NCBI RefSeq assembly: GCF_001573155.1
Contig: NZ_JRWG01000004.1
Coordinates: forward strand, 124,001-188,000
Origin: Aequorivita aquimaris
GTDB taxonomy: Bacteria; Bacteroidota; Bacteroidia; Flavobacteriales; Flavobacteriaceae
DNA length: 64,000 bases
Reading direction: 5' to 3'
This document shows positions 26,923 through 35,338 of the stretch, in pieces (within the stretch, counting starts at the first letter, position 1; each line of letters opens with the position of its first letter). The notes below the pieces were generated by a model. The model made no database searches. It had not been told where the DNA came from and saw only the letters and a program-made list of their open reading frames with translations. Both the position numbers and the translations under genes were made by a program.

Positions 26923-29397
26923 ATGAGAAAAATTCTGGGGAAACTTTTAGCACTTTTACTTTTTGTGCCAATGCTTTTGGGGGTTTTTGGAAGTTGCGAT
27001 AAAACACCTCCAAAAACAGGCACTTTAATGGATTTTGTTCCCGAAGGAGCCTCGGTGGTTTTTAAGATTTCAAACTTTGAAAACCTGCAGGCCGATATCG
27101 AGGCCAATTCCCTGCTTTCAAAATTTGAAAAGACCGCTCCCTATTCCTATTTTGCCGAAAAAAAAGTCCTGCTGAAAAACCTGCATCCCGCCTCGCAGAG
27201 CTTGCTGTGCATCAATAAAGTGAACGATTCCACTTCGGCTTATACCTTTATCTCCAAGCAGACAAAAAACCTTTTTCAGCCGGATTCGTTAAAAAACAAG
27301 ACCATTGAAACCTTGCAATTTGACGAGCAATCATTCCAAAGAATAACGGTTGATCGGGGCCTGCCTGCCGCAGGTACGGAAATTGCCTATTCCGCAATCA
27401 TTGATAGCGTTTTCGTGCTTTCCTCTTCGCAACAGATTTTGCAGGATATTCTAAAAGGAAGGACCGAACGGGACGAAACTTTCAAAAAAGTGTTCAACCT
27501 GCCTTCATCAAACGGTTGTACAGCTTTACTGCGCGGCAATACAATTGCGCTTAACGATTCCACAAAAATAAATTTCACGTCGTGGAGCGCGCTGGACGTG
27601 GCGATAGCGCCCGAATCCTTTACCGCCATTGGCATAACGCTCGCCACGGACACCATCCCGCAATTGCTGAATGTTTTTGAGGGCCAAGTGCCGCAGCAGA
27701 ACGATGTGGCCGCCCTCGTGCCAACGGACGCGCTGGGCGCTGTGAGCTTTACTTTTAACGACGCCGAAACATTTCAAAAGAAATTGCGCGCATTTCGGGG
27801 TGAAAAGGAAACCGTAAAAACCACCGGGATTTTCGGTTCGGCAAGCGAAGTGGGAAATATCCAGCTTAAAAATGGGAACGCAATTTTTATAAAAAGCATC
27901 GATGCTTCACTGACCAATGATGCTTTGGCGCGCTATCTCACTTCCCACAGTATCTTCCGGGAAATTGAGATCAGCAGCTTTGGCGAGCCACAATTATTTA
28001 AGCAAACCTTTTCGCCCCTCATAAATTCCGAAACGGCAAGCTACGTCTTCCAACTTGAAAACTTCTTCGTTTTTACCGAAAACGAAAGCACTGCCGAAGA
28101 ACTGATCAGTTCCTTCCAAAATAATAATACGCTGAAAAACACTTCCTATTTTGAAAACACCGCCAAAGATTTGAGCACGGCATCATCGCTTTTAATCTAT
28201 AAAATGCAGGGAGCGTTTTCGGAAGCCATTTCAGGGTTTTTCAATTCGAATAGCGGTGCGGACATCAAAAATATTTCTTTTGGGGAATTTCCGCTGGCGG
28301 CGCTGCAATTCAGCTTCGACAGAAATTTTGCGCACCTAACCCTTAGCTGCAAAGAGGCGGGCGCCACTGCAAAAAGTGTGTCGGCCAAGGTTTCGGAAAA
28401 ATTCAATATAAGCCTGGAGAGCCCTCTTTTAAACGCCCCACAATTGATAGAAAGCAACAACGGCAGCAGCAATGTGGCCGTACAGGATATTGCCAATACC
28501 CTCTATTTTATTTCGGGAAGCGGAAAAATTCTTTGGACAAAAAAATTGGGCGCCCCCATTTTGGGGGAAATTGAAACGGTGGAAATTGCGGGCGGCGGCA
28601 ACAAACAGATTGCCTTCGCCACTTCGGATGCATTCTATATTTTGGACAGAAATGGGAAGGACGCCAAAGGATTTCCCATAAAATTTAAGGACAAGGTAAC
28701 CCAGCCCCTTTCGGTTTTTGATTACGACAACAATAGGAATTATCGTTTCGTGATCGTTCAAGGGAAAGAGGTGTTAATGTATGACAAAAACGGAAAAGCC
28801 GTAAAAGGTTTCGGTTTCAACAGAGCGAAGAGCAACATTGTGCAGTCGCCCGTCCACATCAGGATGGGCAACAAGGATTATATAGTGGTTGCCGAGGAAA
28901 ACGGCAAACTGAATATTTTGAGCCGCGTGGGCAAATCGAGGGTTTCGGTTTCAAAAAGTTTTAATTTTTCTGAAATTCCCGTTGCCGAGGAAGACAATAC
29001 TTTTGTGGTAATTACAAAGGAAAATACAAAAGAGCGCATTTCGCAGGACGGAAAGGTTTCTTCCCAAAAACTGGATGTGGGCAGCAATTATTGGTTCGCT
29101 ATTTTGGGCAATACGAAAGTTACCTTGGACGACAACCTTTTGCGAATTAATGGAAAACTGGCTGAATTGCCATTGGGACTTTACACCAGACCGGAAATCT
29201 TCAACATAAGTAGAAATAGCTACATTACCATAACCGAAACCCAGGAAAAAAAGGTCTTTGTTTTTGATAAAAATGGCGAGCTTTTGAATGGGTTTCCCGT
29301 TTATGGCACCTCTGCGGCTTCAATGGGAGCGGCCAGTCCAAAAAATCTTGTGGTGAAAGGCGACGCCAAAAATGTGGTGTATTACAGTATCAATTAA
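26923..29397 (+). CDS. Large lipoprotein of unknown function
   Basis: 824 aa. Probable lipoprotein signal ending LLGVFGSC (Cys about residue 24). The first about 480 residues have no motif I recognise but show repeated 'level-meter' features of Bacteroidota DUF3352-like periplasmic proteins (FVPEGASVVFKISNFENL, FFVFTENESTAEELISSF). From about residue 500 there is a propeller-like part with recurrent DKNGKxxKGFP motifs (GSGKILWTKKLGAPI, FYILDRNGKDAKGFPI, VLMYDKNGKAVKGFGF, VFVFDKNGELLNGFPV). It is more GC-rich than its neighbours. A TACTTTTG -7-like box ends only four bases before the ATG, so the mRNA may be nearly leaderless. No function is claimed. Confidence 0.85.
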   Translation: MRKILGKLLALLLFVPMLLGVFGSCDKTPPKTGTLMDFVPEGASVVFKISNFENLQADIEANSLLSKFEKTAPYSYFAEKKVLLKNLHPASQSLLCINKVNDSTSAYTFISKQTKNLFQPDSLKNKTIETLQFDEQSFQRITVDRGLPAAGTEIAYSAIIDSVFVLSSSQQILQDILKGRTERDETFKKVFNLPSSNGCTALLRGNTIALNDSTKINFTSWSALDVAIAPESFTAIGITLATDTIPQLLNVFEGQVPQQNDVAALVPTDALGAVSFTFNDAETFQKKLRAFRGEKETVKTTGIFGSASEVGNIQLKNGNAIFIKSIDASLTNDALARYLTSHSIFREIEISSFGEPQLFKQTFSPLINSETASYVFQLENFFVFTENESTAEELISSFQNNNTLKNTSYFENTAKDLSTASSLLIYKMQGAFSEAISGFFNSNSGADIKNISFGEFPLAALQFSFDRNFAHLTLSCKEAGATAKSVSAKVSEKFNISLESPLLNAPQLIESNNGSSNVAVQDIANTLYFISGSGKILWTKKLGAPILGEIETVEIAGGGNKQIAFATSDAFYILDRNGKDAKGFPIKFKDKVTQPLSVFDYDNNRNYRFVIVQGKEVLMYDKNGKAVKGFGFNRAKSNIVQSPVHIRMGNKDYIVVAEENGKLNILSRVGKSRVSVSKSFNFSEIPVAEEDNTFVVITKENTKERISQDGKVSSQKLDVGSNYWFAILGNTKVTLDDNLLRINGKLAELPLGLYTRPEIFNISRNSYITITETQEKKVFVFDKNGELLNGFPVYGTSAASMGAASPKNLVVKGDAKNVVYYSIN

Positions 29398-29497
29398 TCG
29401 ATAACAAATTAGAAACTAATTTATTAGTCGCTAAATTCTCGATTTGGTTCAGGGAATTTGCGTAAATTTAAATCGCAAACCAACCTTTTTGAACTTT

Positions 29498-32434
29498 ATG
29501 AGAGCGCTCCTCTGCCTCTTTCTTTTGCTATTGGCTAATACTGCTTTTGGCCAAAACGAATTGCGCGAAAAAAAACCTTCGAAACGCGATTCCTTGATTC
29601 TTGCCGATTTCAAAAAAAAGGTTTCACAATCCATCAACGCAAACCCGGATAGTGCGTTAATTTATATTAAACAATTTCGAAAATTTAGCTCCCAAAACAA
29701 CTATCTGGTTAGTCTCACGGAAGCCGATTATCTCTATGCGCACTATTTCCGAAGAATACAAAAACCCGATTCTGCCCTGTTTTATTTCAAAAAGCAGATT
29801 GACGCCGCAAAGAAAATTGATTATTTCCGCGGTATGGCACAAGGATACAATGGACTTTGCAGAACCTATTATTTAATCGGGGAAATTGAAAACTCAATCA
29901 ATGCCGGAAACCAGGCGCTTAGATATGTGCAAAAAATTGACGATCCCGGGAATTTTATTTTGGCCGACACCCGAAACGCTTTGGCAATTGCCTATTCCCG
30001 TCAGAACAAAATGGAAACTGCCATCGCGCATTTGTTGGCTGTAGATTCCCTTCACAAAAAGCAACCCATCCGCGAGGACATAATTGCCGCCGCCTACCAA
30101 AGTTTGGGCAATATCTACCTCGAACTTAAGGACTATAACGCCGCCGAGACATATTACTTAAAAGCCAATAGAGAGTTCGAAAAAATTCCCGGAGCGGGTG
30201 ATTTCTATTTTCACACTACCAATGTTTTTTTGGGACAGGTTTATTATCATAAAGGGCAATTGGAAAAAGCGGACAATATTCTTTCAAAAACACTTCTTTT
30301 TTATGAAAAAATAAAGGATGAAAGAACTGTTGCAGAAATAAACAATTATCTGGGACTAGTAAATCTGGACAAAGGAAACCTCAACCAAGCAGAAGCCCAC
30401 TTGCTGACCGCCTTTAATTTTCAACAAAAAAATGAATACTCGCTAGAGGCAGCCCAATCGGCACTGCAACTTGGAAAGCTTAACATTCAAAGAGGAAACC
30501 CCGCTGCGGCCATTGAATTTTTGGAAAATGCACTTGCTTTCAACACTAGCATAAAGAATGGAATGATAGCCCAAAAAGCCCACTCTCTTTTGGCAGAGGC
30601 CTATGCGCTGCAAGGAAATTATAAAGCTGCGTTTGCAAATTCCCAAGTCGCAAAAAAGATAAATGATTCTATCCAATTGGTAGAGATTGCTGAAAAAATC
30701 AAGGAAATAGAAGGAATTTACCAAACCGAAAGCAGGGATCGGGAAATTGCCTTGTTAACAACTAAAAACGCACTTGCAGAGCAGCAAAAACGAAACCAAC
30801 GCAATATACTATGGGGAGTTCTGGCCCTTATCGCCATTGCTGGAATTTTTGTTTTTTTTCAGTTTAAAAACCGACAGAAAACCACTAAAAAATTACTTGA
30901 GTTAGACAATGCAAAAAATACATTCTTTGCAAATATTTCACATGAATTCCGAACTCCTCTTACATTGATAAATGGTCCAATTGAAGATCAACTGGCTTCA
31001 GACCGACTGTCGCCGTCGGAAAGAAAAAATTTAAGGGCAGCACTTAGAAATTCACAACGGCTAAAGGACTTGGTAGATCAGCTATTGGCATTGGCCAAAT
31101 TGGAAAGCGGCAATTTAAAATTAAATATTCAGTGTACCAACTTGCCCGATTTCTTGATAGCGCACGCCGAAGCCTTTACCTTTAGCTGCAGTGAAAAGCA
31201 TATAGATTTTTCCATAGCGGTGCCGAATGATGAAAAAGAAGATTGGTTTGATCAGGACATTTTGGAAAAAATACTTTATAATTTAATTGGCAATGCAATA
31301 AAGTACACACCAGAAAATGGATCAATAACCTTAAAGGGCGCAAGAGTAGATAACAAGTATGAAATTTCAATAATAAACTCTGGAAAGTATATTCCACTGG
31401 AGCAGCAAGAAAAAATCTTTGAACGCTTCTATCAAACAAGCTCCAAAAATCCCGGGACCGGTATTGGTCTTTCCCTTACAAAGGAATTAACTGAAGTTCA
31501 CAAGGGCTGCATCTCTATAAAAAGTGAGGAGAGTGGCTTCACGGAATTTAAAGTACAAATACCCGTGAATAAAAATATTTATTCTGACCAAGAAATTTTT
31601 TCAGAATGCGAAGAATCTGGACAACCCGAAAAACCTGCTATTTTTGAATTATCTGCCCAAAAGGAAATCATTTTGCCCGAAGATGCGCCAACCATCTTGG
31701 TAATAGACGATAGCAAAGACATTCGCGATTATGTGAGTTCTATTTTTGAATATACCTTCACCGTCCATACTGCAAGTAATGGTAAGGAGGCCTTTGAAAT
31801 TGCAATTGAAGTAATCCCAGATATTGTTATAAGTGATGTAATGATGCCTGGCGAAGACGGTTTTACATTTACAAAGCACTTAAAAGAACACCAACTTACC
31901 TCTCACATACCTGTAATACTGCTTACCGCCAAAACGCAGATTACAACAAAACTGGAAGCAATGGGCATCGGCGCAGATGCCTATATTACTAAACCTTTTA
32001 ATAGTCAATTACTGAAAGCTTCAGTTGAAAATCTTATTGAAAACCGAAGAAGGCTTCAGCAACGCTTTGCACAGGAAGTGGTCCTAATTCCGAAAGATAT
32101 TGCTATTTCTTCTGCGGACGAAAAATTCCTGGATTTGCTTCAGAAGGTTTTGGATAAAAATATAACTGATTCAAACTTTACGATTGAAGGTTTTGGGAAA
32201 GAAATGGGCGTGAGCCGCATGCAATTGCACCGAAAATTAAAAGCATTGACAGGACAATCAGCTTCCGAATTCTTAAAAACGCAACGGCTTAAATTGGCTT
32301 TAAAATTATTAAAGGAGAAAAAGATTTCCATTGCTGAAGTTGGTTATACAGTCGGTTTTAACGACCCGTCGTATTTTACCAAATGCTTCAAACAAGAGTT
32401 TGGACGTTCTCCTTCTGAATATTTCTCCACATAA
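29498..32434 (+). CDS. Hybrid two-component regulator: TPR sensor, histidine kinase, receiver and AraC-type DNA-binding domain
   Basis: 978 aa from the ATG that begins a signal peptide (MRALLCLFLLLLANTAFGQ); the open frame extends 18 codons upstream from a TTG without a signal. Order: periplasmic TPR repeats (about 30-400), one membrane helix (about 436-456), HisKA with phospho-His in ANISHEFRTP (about 483), HATPase (NLIGNAIKYTPENG and GTGIGLSLTKEL), receiver (about 731-845, ILVIDDSKD and phospho-Asp in ISDVMMPGEDG), and an AraC helix-turn-helix domain (about 890-977). It senses a periplasmic signal and binds DNA directly. TPR sensors differ from the propeller sensors of polysaccharide-utilisation hybrids, and no susC/susD genes are near. 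The target may be the small secreted-protein genes downstream (inference). Confidence 0.93.
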   Translation: MRALLCLFLLLLANTAFGQNELREKKPSKRDSLILADFKKKVSQSINANPDSALIYIKQFRKFSSQNNYLVSLTEADYLYAHYFRRIQKPDSALFYFKKQIDAAKKIDYFRGMAQGYNGLCRTYYLIGEIENSINAGNQALRYVQKIDDPGNFILADTRNALAIAYSRQNKMETAIAHLLAVDSLHKKQPIREDIIAAAYQSLGNIYLELKDYNAAETYYLKANREFEKIPGAGDFYFHTTNVFLGQVYYHKGQLEKADNILSKTLLFYEKIKDERTVAEINNYLGLVNLDKGNLNQAEAHLLTAFNFQQKNEYSLEAAQSALQLGKLNIQRGNPAAAIEFLENALAFNTSIKNGMIAQKAHSLLAEAYALQGNYKAAFANSQVAKKINDSIQLVEIAEKIKEIEGIYQTESRDREIALLTTKNALAEQQKRNQRNILWGVLALIAIAGIFVFFQFKNRQKTTKKLLELDNAKNTFFANISHEFRTPLTLINGPIEDQLASDRLSPSERKNLRAALRNSQRLKDLVDQLLALAKLESGNLKLNIQCTNLPDFLIAHAEAFTFSCSEKHIDFSIAVPNDEKEDWFDQDILEKILYNLIGNAIKYTPENGSITLKGARVDNKYEISIINSGKYIPLEQQEKIFERFYQTSSKNPGTGIGLSLTKELTEVHKGCISIKSEESGFTEFKVQIPVNKNIYSDQEIFSECEESGQPEKPAIFELSAQKEIILPEDAPTILVIDDSKDIRDYVSSIFEYTFTVHTASNGKEAFEIAIEVIPDIVISDVMMPGEDGFTFTKHLKEHQLTSHIPVILLTAKTQITTKLEAMGIGADAYITKPFNSQLLKASVENLIENRRRLQQRFAQEVVLIPKDIAISSADEKFLDLLQKVLDKNITDSNFTIEGFGKEMGVSRMQLHRKLKALTGQSASEFLKTQRLKLALKLLKEKKISIAEVGYTVGFNDPSYFTKCFKQEFGRSPSEYFST

Positions 32435-32554
32435 CATAACCTGGCTCTAAAGCCTGCTAATACTGCCTATGTTACATATGTTATAGCATCGGTTACAAAA
32501 TTCACAGTACTTTTTAAGGTAACAACTTACTTTTACTTCACCTTTTTCCCTGTT

Positions 32555-32704
32555 ATGAAAAAAAGTAAACAATATTCCGGCAAACTGGAAATTGTTCCGG
32601 GAAAACAGATTTTTTTAAACATAAATAATCTGGCAAGAGGAATATACACTTTAAAAATAATACTAAATAATAAAGTAGTAAAAGAAGTAACCTTTAAAAA
32701 GTAA
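32555..32704 (+). CDS. Orphan T9SS sorting-domain-like peptide (49 aa)
   Basis: A 49-codon frame ATG to TAA. The second half (LNINNLARGIYTLKI then NNKVVKEVTFKK) matches the last two or three strands of a type A T9SS C-terminal domain, as in the cargo proteins of this window (GMYFLVVKNGNKVTTKKIVKN). No signal peptide and no cargo domain precede it. The same frame stays open back to the stop codon of the upstream regulator. It is either the remnant of a deleted cargo gene or an expressed mini-CTD. Confidence 0.45.
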   Translation: MKKSKQYSGKLEIVPGKQIFLNINNLARGIYTLKIILNNKVVKEVTFKK

Positions 32705-32723
32705 ACCATAAAAATCAAATATT

Positions 32724-33032
32724 ATGAAAATAGCTTTAACCATCTTATTCATTTGTGCAGCCAGTATTTGCAATGCACAATTTTTGGACAAACTGGGAGA
32801 CAGAGCTGCCAACGCCGTGGAACGTACGGTAGAAAGACGTGTAGATAAAGAAACCACAAAAAGTACGGACCGTGTGCTGGACACCATTGTAGATTCTCCC
32901 AAAAAGAAAAAAAAGAAAGAGAAAAAAAGAAAGAAGAAATCTTCTAGCGGAAACGTAATTGGCGGAGATCCTGTGGATGATACTACACAGTCAAAAAGCC
33001 AACAAAACGAAGAAGGCATTATAGAAGAATAA
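32724..33032 (+). CDS. Small secreted lysine-rich protein of unknown function
   Basis: 102 aa. Signal peptide ending at ICNAQ. The mature protein begins FLDKLGDRAANAVERTVERRVDKETTKSTDRVLDTI (an amphipathic, probably helical part), then a 13-residue run of Lys, Arg and Glu (KKKKKKEKKRKKK), then a short Ser/Gly and acidic tail. The N-terminal helix resembles the segment that precedes OmpA domains in some flavobacterial proteins, but no OmpA domain is present here. Starts 19 bp after the orphan sorting-domain peptide. Confidence 0.7.
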   Translation: MKIALTILFICAASICNAQFLDKLGDRAANAVERTVERRVDKETTKSTDRVLDTIVDSPKKKKKKEKKRKKKSSSGNVIGGDPVDDTTQSKSQQNEEGIIEE

Positions 33033-33159
33033 AAGAGCATTTAACTTAGTTTTTGGAACTCTATAACCTCATTGTGTCGATACAAAGCAGCTATTATATT
33101 TATGGTTGTTATTTTTCTCCCCGTATTCACTAATTAGAAATTTTAAAAAATTAGAAATT

Positions 33160-33699
33160 ATGAGAAATTCAGTCATTTTGAGCATTTTATTACTGAGCCT
33201 AAGCCTAACAAGCTGTAAGACCACTATTCCAGACAGAGATTCCGTGGTGCCAACAATATACTTTCAATTAACTGGCAGTGGACTTTCCACGGGCGATGTA
33301 GAGATAACAGAAACTTTTGATTTTGATAATCAAGCATTGTACTTGGAAAGAAACAAAACCTACAACGTACTTCTCTCTGGTAAAGATTCTGGCGGGGTTT
33401 CTCACATAACTTGGGAACTTCCCAACAATGCCATTGTAGAAATACCCGAGCCCATTCCAAGCCCTTGGACCGACGGTGCTGGAAGCATTGGCACTAGACT
33501 ATTACAGGTTGAAGGCGATCGTTCAGACCCGCGATCTTCCATACTATTGGGCACTAAAATAATTGGACGAACTTTAGATTCAGGCGGAACCGAGAATAGA
33601 GATTTTGTTTTCACCGTTAAAGACTACCACGATAACACATTTAACAAAACCTTGAGGGTAATCATTGGCGCGGGACCTACGCGTATTGGACCAAGATAG
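33160..33699 (+). CDS. Predicted lipoprotein of unknown function
   Basis: 179 aa from the ATG of a lipoprotein signal (MRNSVILSILLLSLSLTSC, Cys at 19); the frame is open for 18 codons upstream without a signal. The mature part is mostly beta-strand-like with a Pro-rich middle (EIPEPIPSPW) and FVFTVKDYHDNTFNKTLRVIIG near the end, resembling an Ig-like or Hyr-like fold. No family recognised. It lies 22 bp before the TapB-like gene and may share its transcript. Confidence 0.75.
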   Translation: MRNSVILSILLLSLSLTSCKTTIPDRDSVVPTIYFQLTGSGLSTGDVEITETFDFDNQALYLERNKTYNVLLSGKDSGGVSHITWELPNNAIVEIPEPIPSPWTDGAGSIGTRLLQVEGDRSDPRSSILLGTKIIGRTLDSGGTENRDFVFTVKDYHDNTFNKTLRVIIGAGPTRIGPR

Positions 33700-33721
33700 T
33701 AATTAACCTAAAATAATATTT

Positions 33722-34411
33722 ATGATCAAGACATTCATTATTTCATTATTGTTATTAGCAACAGTATTTCCACAAGCGAGTGCACAAACTGGCTGCAGTA
33801 AGTTTTATCCCTTAAAGGAAGGAACAAAGGCCGAATTAACATCTTATGATAAAAAAGGGAAAATAGCTGCAGTAGTAGATTATACTATTTTAAACAAAAC
33901 CCAGACTTCCGAAGGGGAAGTTGCCACAATGAAATCTTCCATTAAGGATGACAAAGGGAAACTGATAGCCGAAACAGAATATGACGTTACCTGCGATGGG
34001 ACCAAAATTTCAATTGACTACAACTCGATGGTAAGCCCTATGATGATGGAGCAATTTCAGAATATGGAATATGATATTAGCGGGGTTGATTTGGAAATTC
34101 CCAACAACCTATCCGTAGGTCAAGAGCTTCCAGATGCCGAAATGAATATGAAAATAAGCATGAGCGGCATTAACATGAATATGGATTTGACCATAACAAA
34201 CAGAAAAGTAATTGGCAAGGAAGACGTAACAACTCCTGCCGGAACGTTCTCTTGTTTTGTGATAACCTACGATATGACCACAAAAATGGGAATGACCCAA
34301 ACAAGTAATTCAAAACAATGGATCGCCGAAGGCGTAGGGATGGTTAAACAGGAAGACTATCAAAGAGGAAAAGTATCTTCTAGCAGCGTACTCACTAAAT
34401 TTTCAAAGTAA
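33722..34411 (+). CDS. TapB-like (DUF3108-like) secreted protein
   Basis: 229 aa. Signal peptide ending at ASAQ. The mature protein begins CSKFYPLKEGTKAELTSYDKKGK and has the pattern of the Bacteroidota TapB/DUF3108-like family: TYDVTCDGTKISID-like strand, TTPAGTFSCFVITYDM, WIAEGVGMVKQEDY. A Met-rich middle region (NMKISMSGINMNMDL) is unusual. Predicted periplasmic or surface protein; function unknown. Confidence 0.75.
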   Translation: MIKTFIISLLLLATVFPQASAQTGCSKFYPLKEGTKAELTSYDKKGKIAAVVDYTILNKTQTSEGEVATMKSSIKDDKGKLIAETEYDVTCDGTKISIDYNSMVSPMMMEQFQNMEYDISGVDLEIPNNLSVGQELPDAEMNMKISMSGINMNMDLTITNRKVIGKEDVTTPAGTFSCFVITYDMTTKMGMTQTSNSKQWIAEGVGMVKQEDYQRGKVSSSSVLTKFSK

Positions 34412-34432
34412 ACTAAAACCAAATTAAATTTC

Positions 34433-34466
34433 AAAAACCGAGGCTTAGGCTTCGGTTTTTTCTTTT
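34433..34466. terminator. Bidirectional terminator overlapping the end of lipB
   Basis: AAAAACCGA (34433-34441) pairs with TCGGTTTTT (34452-34460), extended by GGC/GCT-type inner pairs. The lipB stop codon (34445-34447) and its last codons lie inside the hairpin. Confidence 0.85.
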
Positions 34467-35158
34467 ATTTCGGCTTCAAAAAGCATCAGAAAATGTTTTA
34501 ACAACCTTACTTTTACTTCCGCTAGGCTAATTTTTGTTTTACCCAATTCAACATTTAAAGAGGTAACCGCCTTTCCCCTAATTCCACAGGGAATCATATG
34601 GTCAAAATAACCCAGATCGGTATTCACATTTAAAGCAAAGCCGTGCATGGTAACCCAACGACTTGCCCGCACGCCCATAGCACAAATTTTTCTTGCAAAG
34701 GGAGTGCCCACATCTAGCCATACACCTGTTTCTCCTTTACTCCGCTCAGCTTTTAAGCCATATTCTGCCAAGGTGAGAATAATCATTTCTTCCAAAAGAC
34801 GCATGTATTTATGAATATCGGTAAAGAAGTTTTCCAGATCCAATATCGGATAACCCACAATTTGTCCTGGACCGTGATATGTAATATCACCTCCTCGATT
34901 TATTTTATAAAATGAAGCGTTTATTTCAGCAAGTTTTTTTTCAGAAATAAGTAGATTCTCAACATGGCCGCTTTTTCCAAGGGTATACACATGCGGATGT
35001 TCAACAAAAAGGAAGAAATTGGGCGTTTCATATTGCAAATTCTCTTTACTGTTTTTGCTTTTTATCTGTAAAATCTTTTGAAAAAGATTCTCCTGGTAAT
35101 CCCAAATTTCTTTGTAATCCCTTAACCCCAAATCATTTATTTCCAAATATTTGTTCAA
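34445..35158 (-). CDS. lipB: Octanoyltransferase (lipoyl(octanoyl) transferase)
   Basis: 237 aa. Transfers octanoate from acyl carrier protein to lipoyl domains, such as those of the E2 encoded at the start of this window. Motifs: RGGDITYHGPGQIVGYPI, active-site Lys in ARKICAMGVRASRWVTMHG and active-site Cys in HMIPCGIRGKAVTSL. The start is TTG, directly preceded by an in-frame TAA, and the first residues (NKYLEINDLGLRDYKEIWDYQ) match the family N terminus, so no other start is plausible. Confidence 0.95.
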   Translation of the reverse strand: MNKYLEINDLGLRDYKEIWDYQENLFQKILQIKSKNSKENLQYETPNFFLFVEHPHVYTLGKSGHVENLLISEKKLAEINASFYKINRGGDITYHGPGQIVGYPILDLENFFTDIHKYMRLLEEMIILTLAEYGLKAERSKGETGVWLDVGTPFARKICAMGVRASRWVTMHGFALNVNTDLGYFDHMIPCGIRGKAVTSLNVELGKTKISLAEVKVRLLKHFLMLFEAEIKEKTEA

Positions 35159-35338
35159 TTATTCTTTAGATTTTTTTGCGAACCAAAATTATCAATTAAT
35201 AATGTTTGAGATGGGTATTTCTATGCTTTTTTGAAGTTTTTTATACTTTTTCTTAAAGTTAATTTCTTAAAAATTTATTAAATTCCTTCAAGACTCTTAT
35301 CTTTACGGTTCTAAACATTCATATAAACTACATCTAAA

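Noticed and set aside
29444-29497. An upstream TTG start for the hybrid regulator
   Set aside because: The 18 extra codons interrupt the signal peptide, which begins with the ATG at 29498.
29498-32434. Polysaccharide-utilisation locus around the hybrid regulator
   Set aside because: No susC/susD or glycoside-hydrolase genes are nearby, and the sensor has TPR repeats rather than a propeller.
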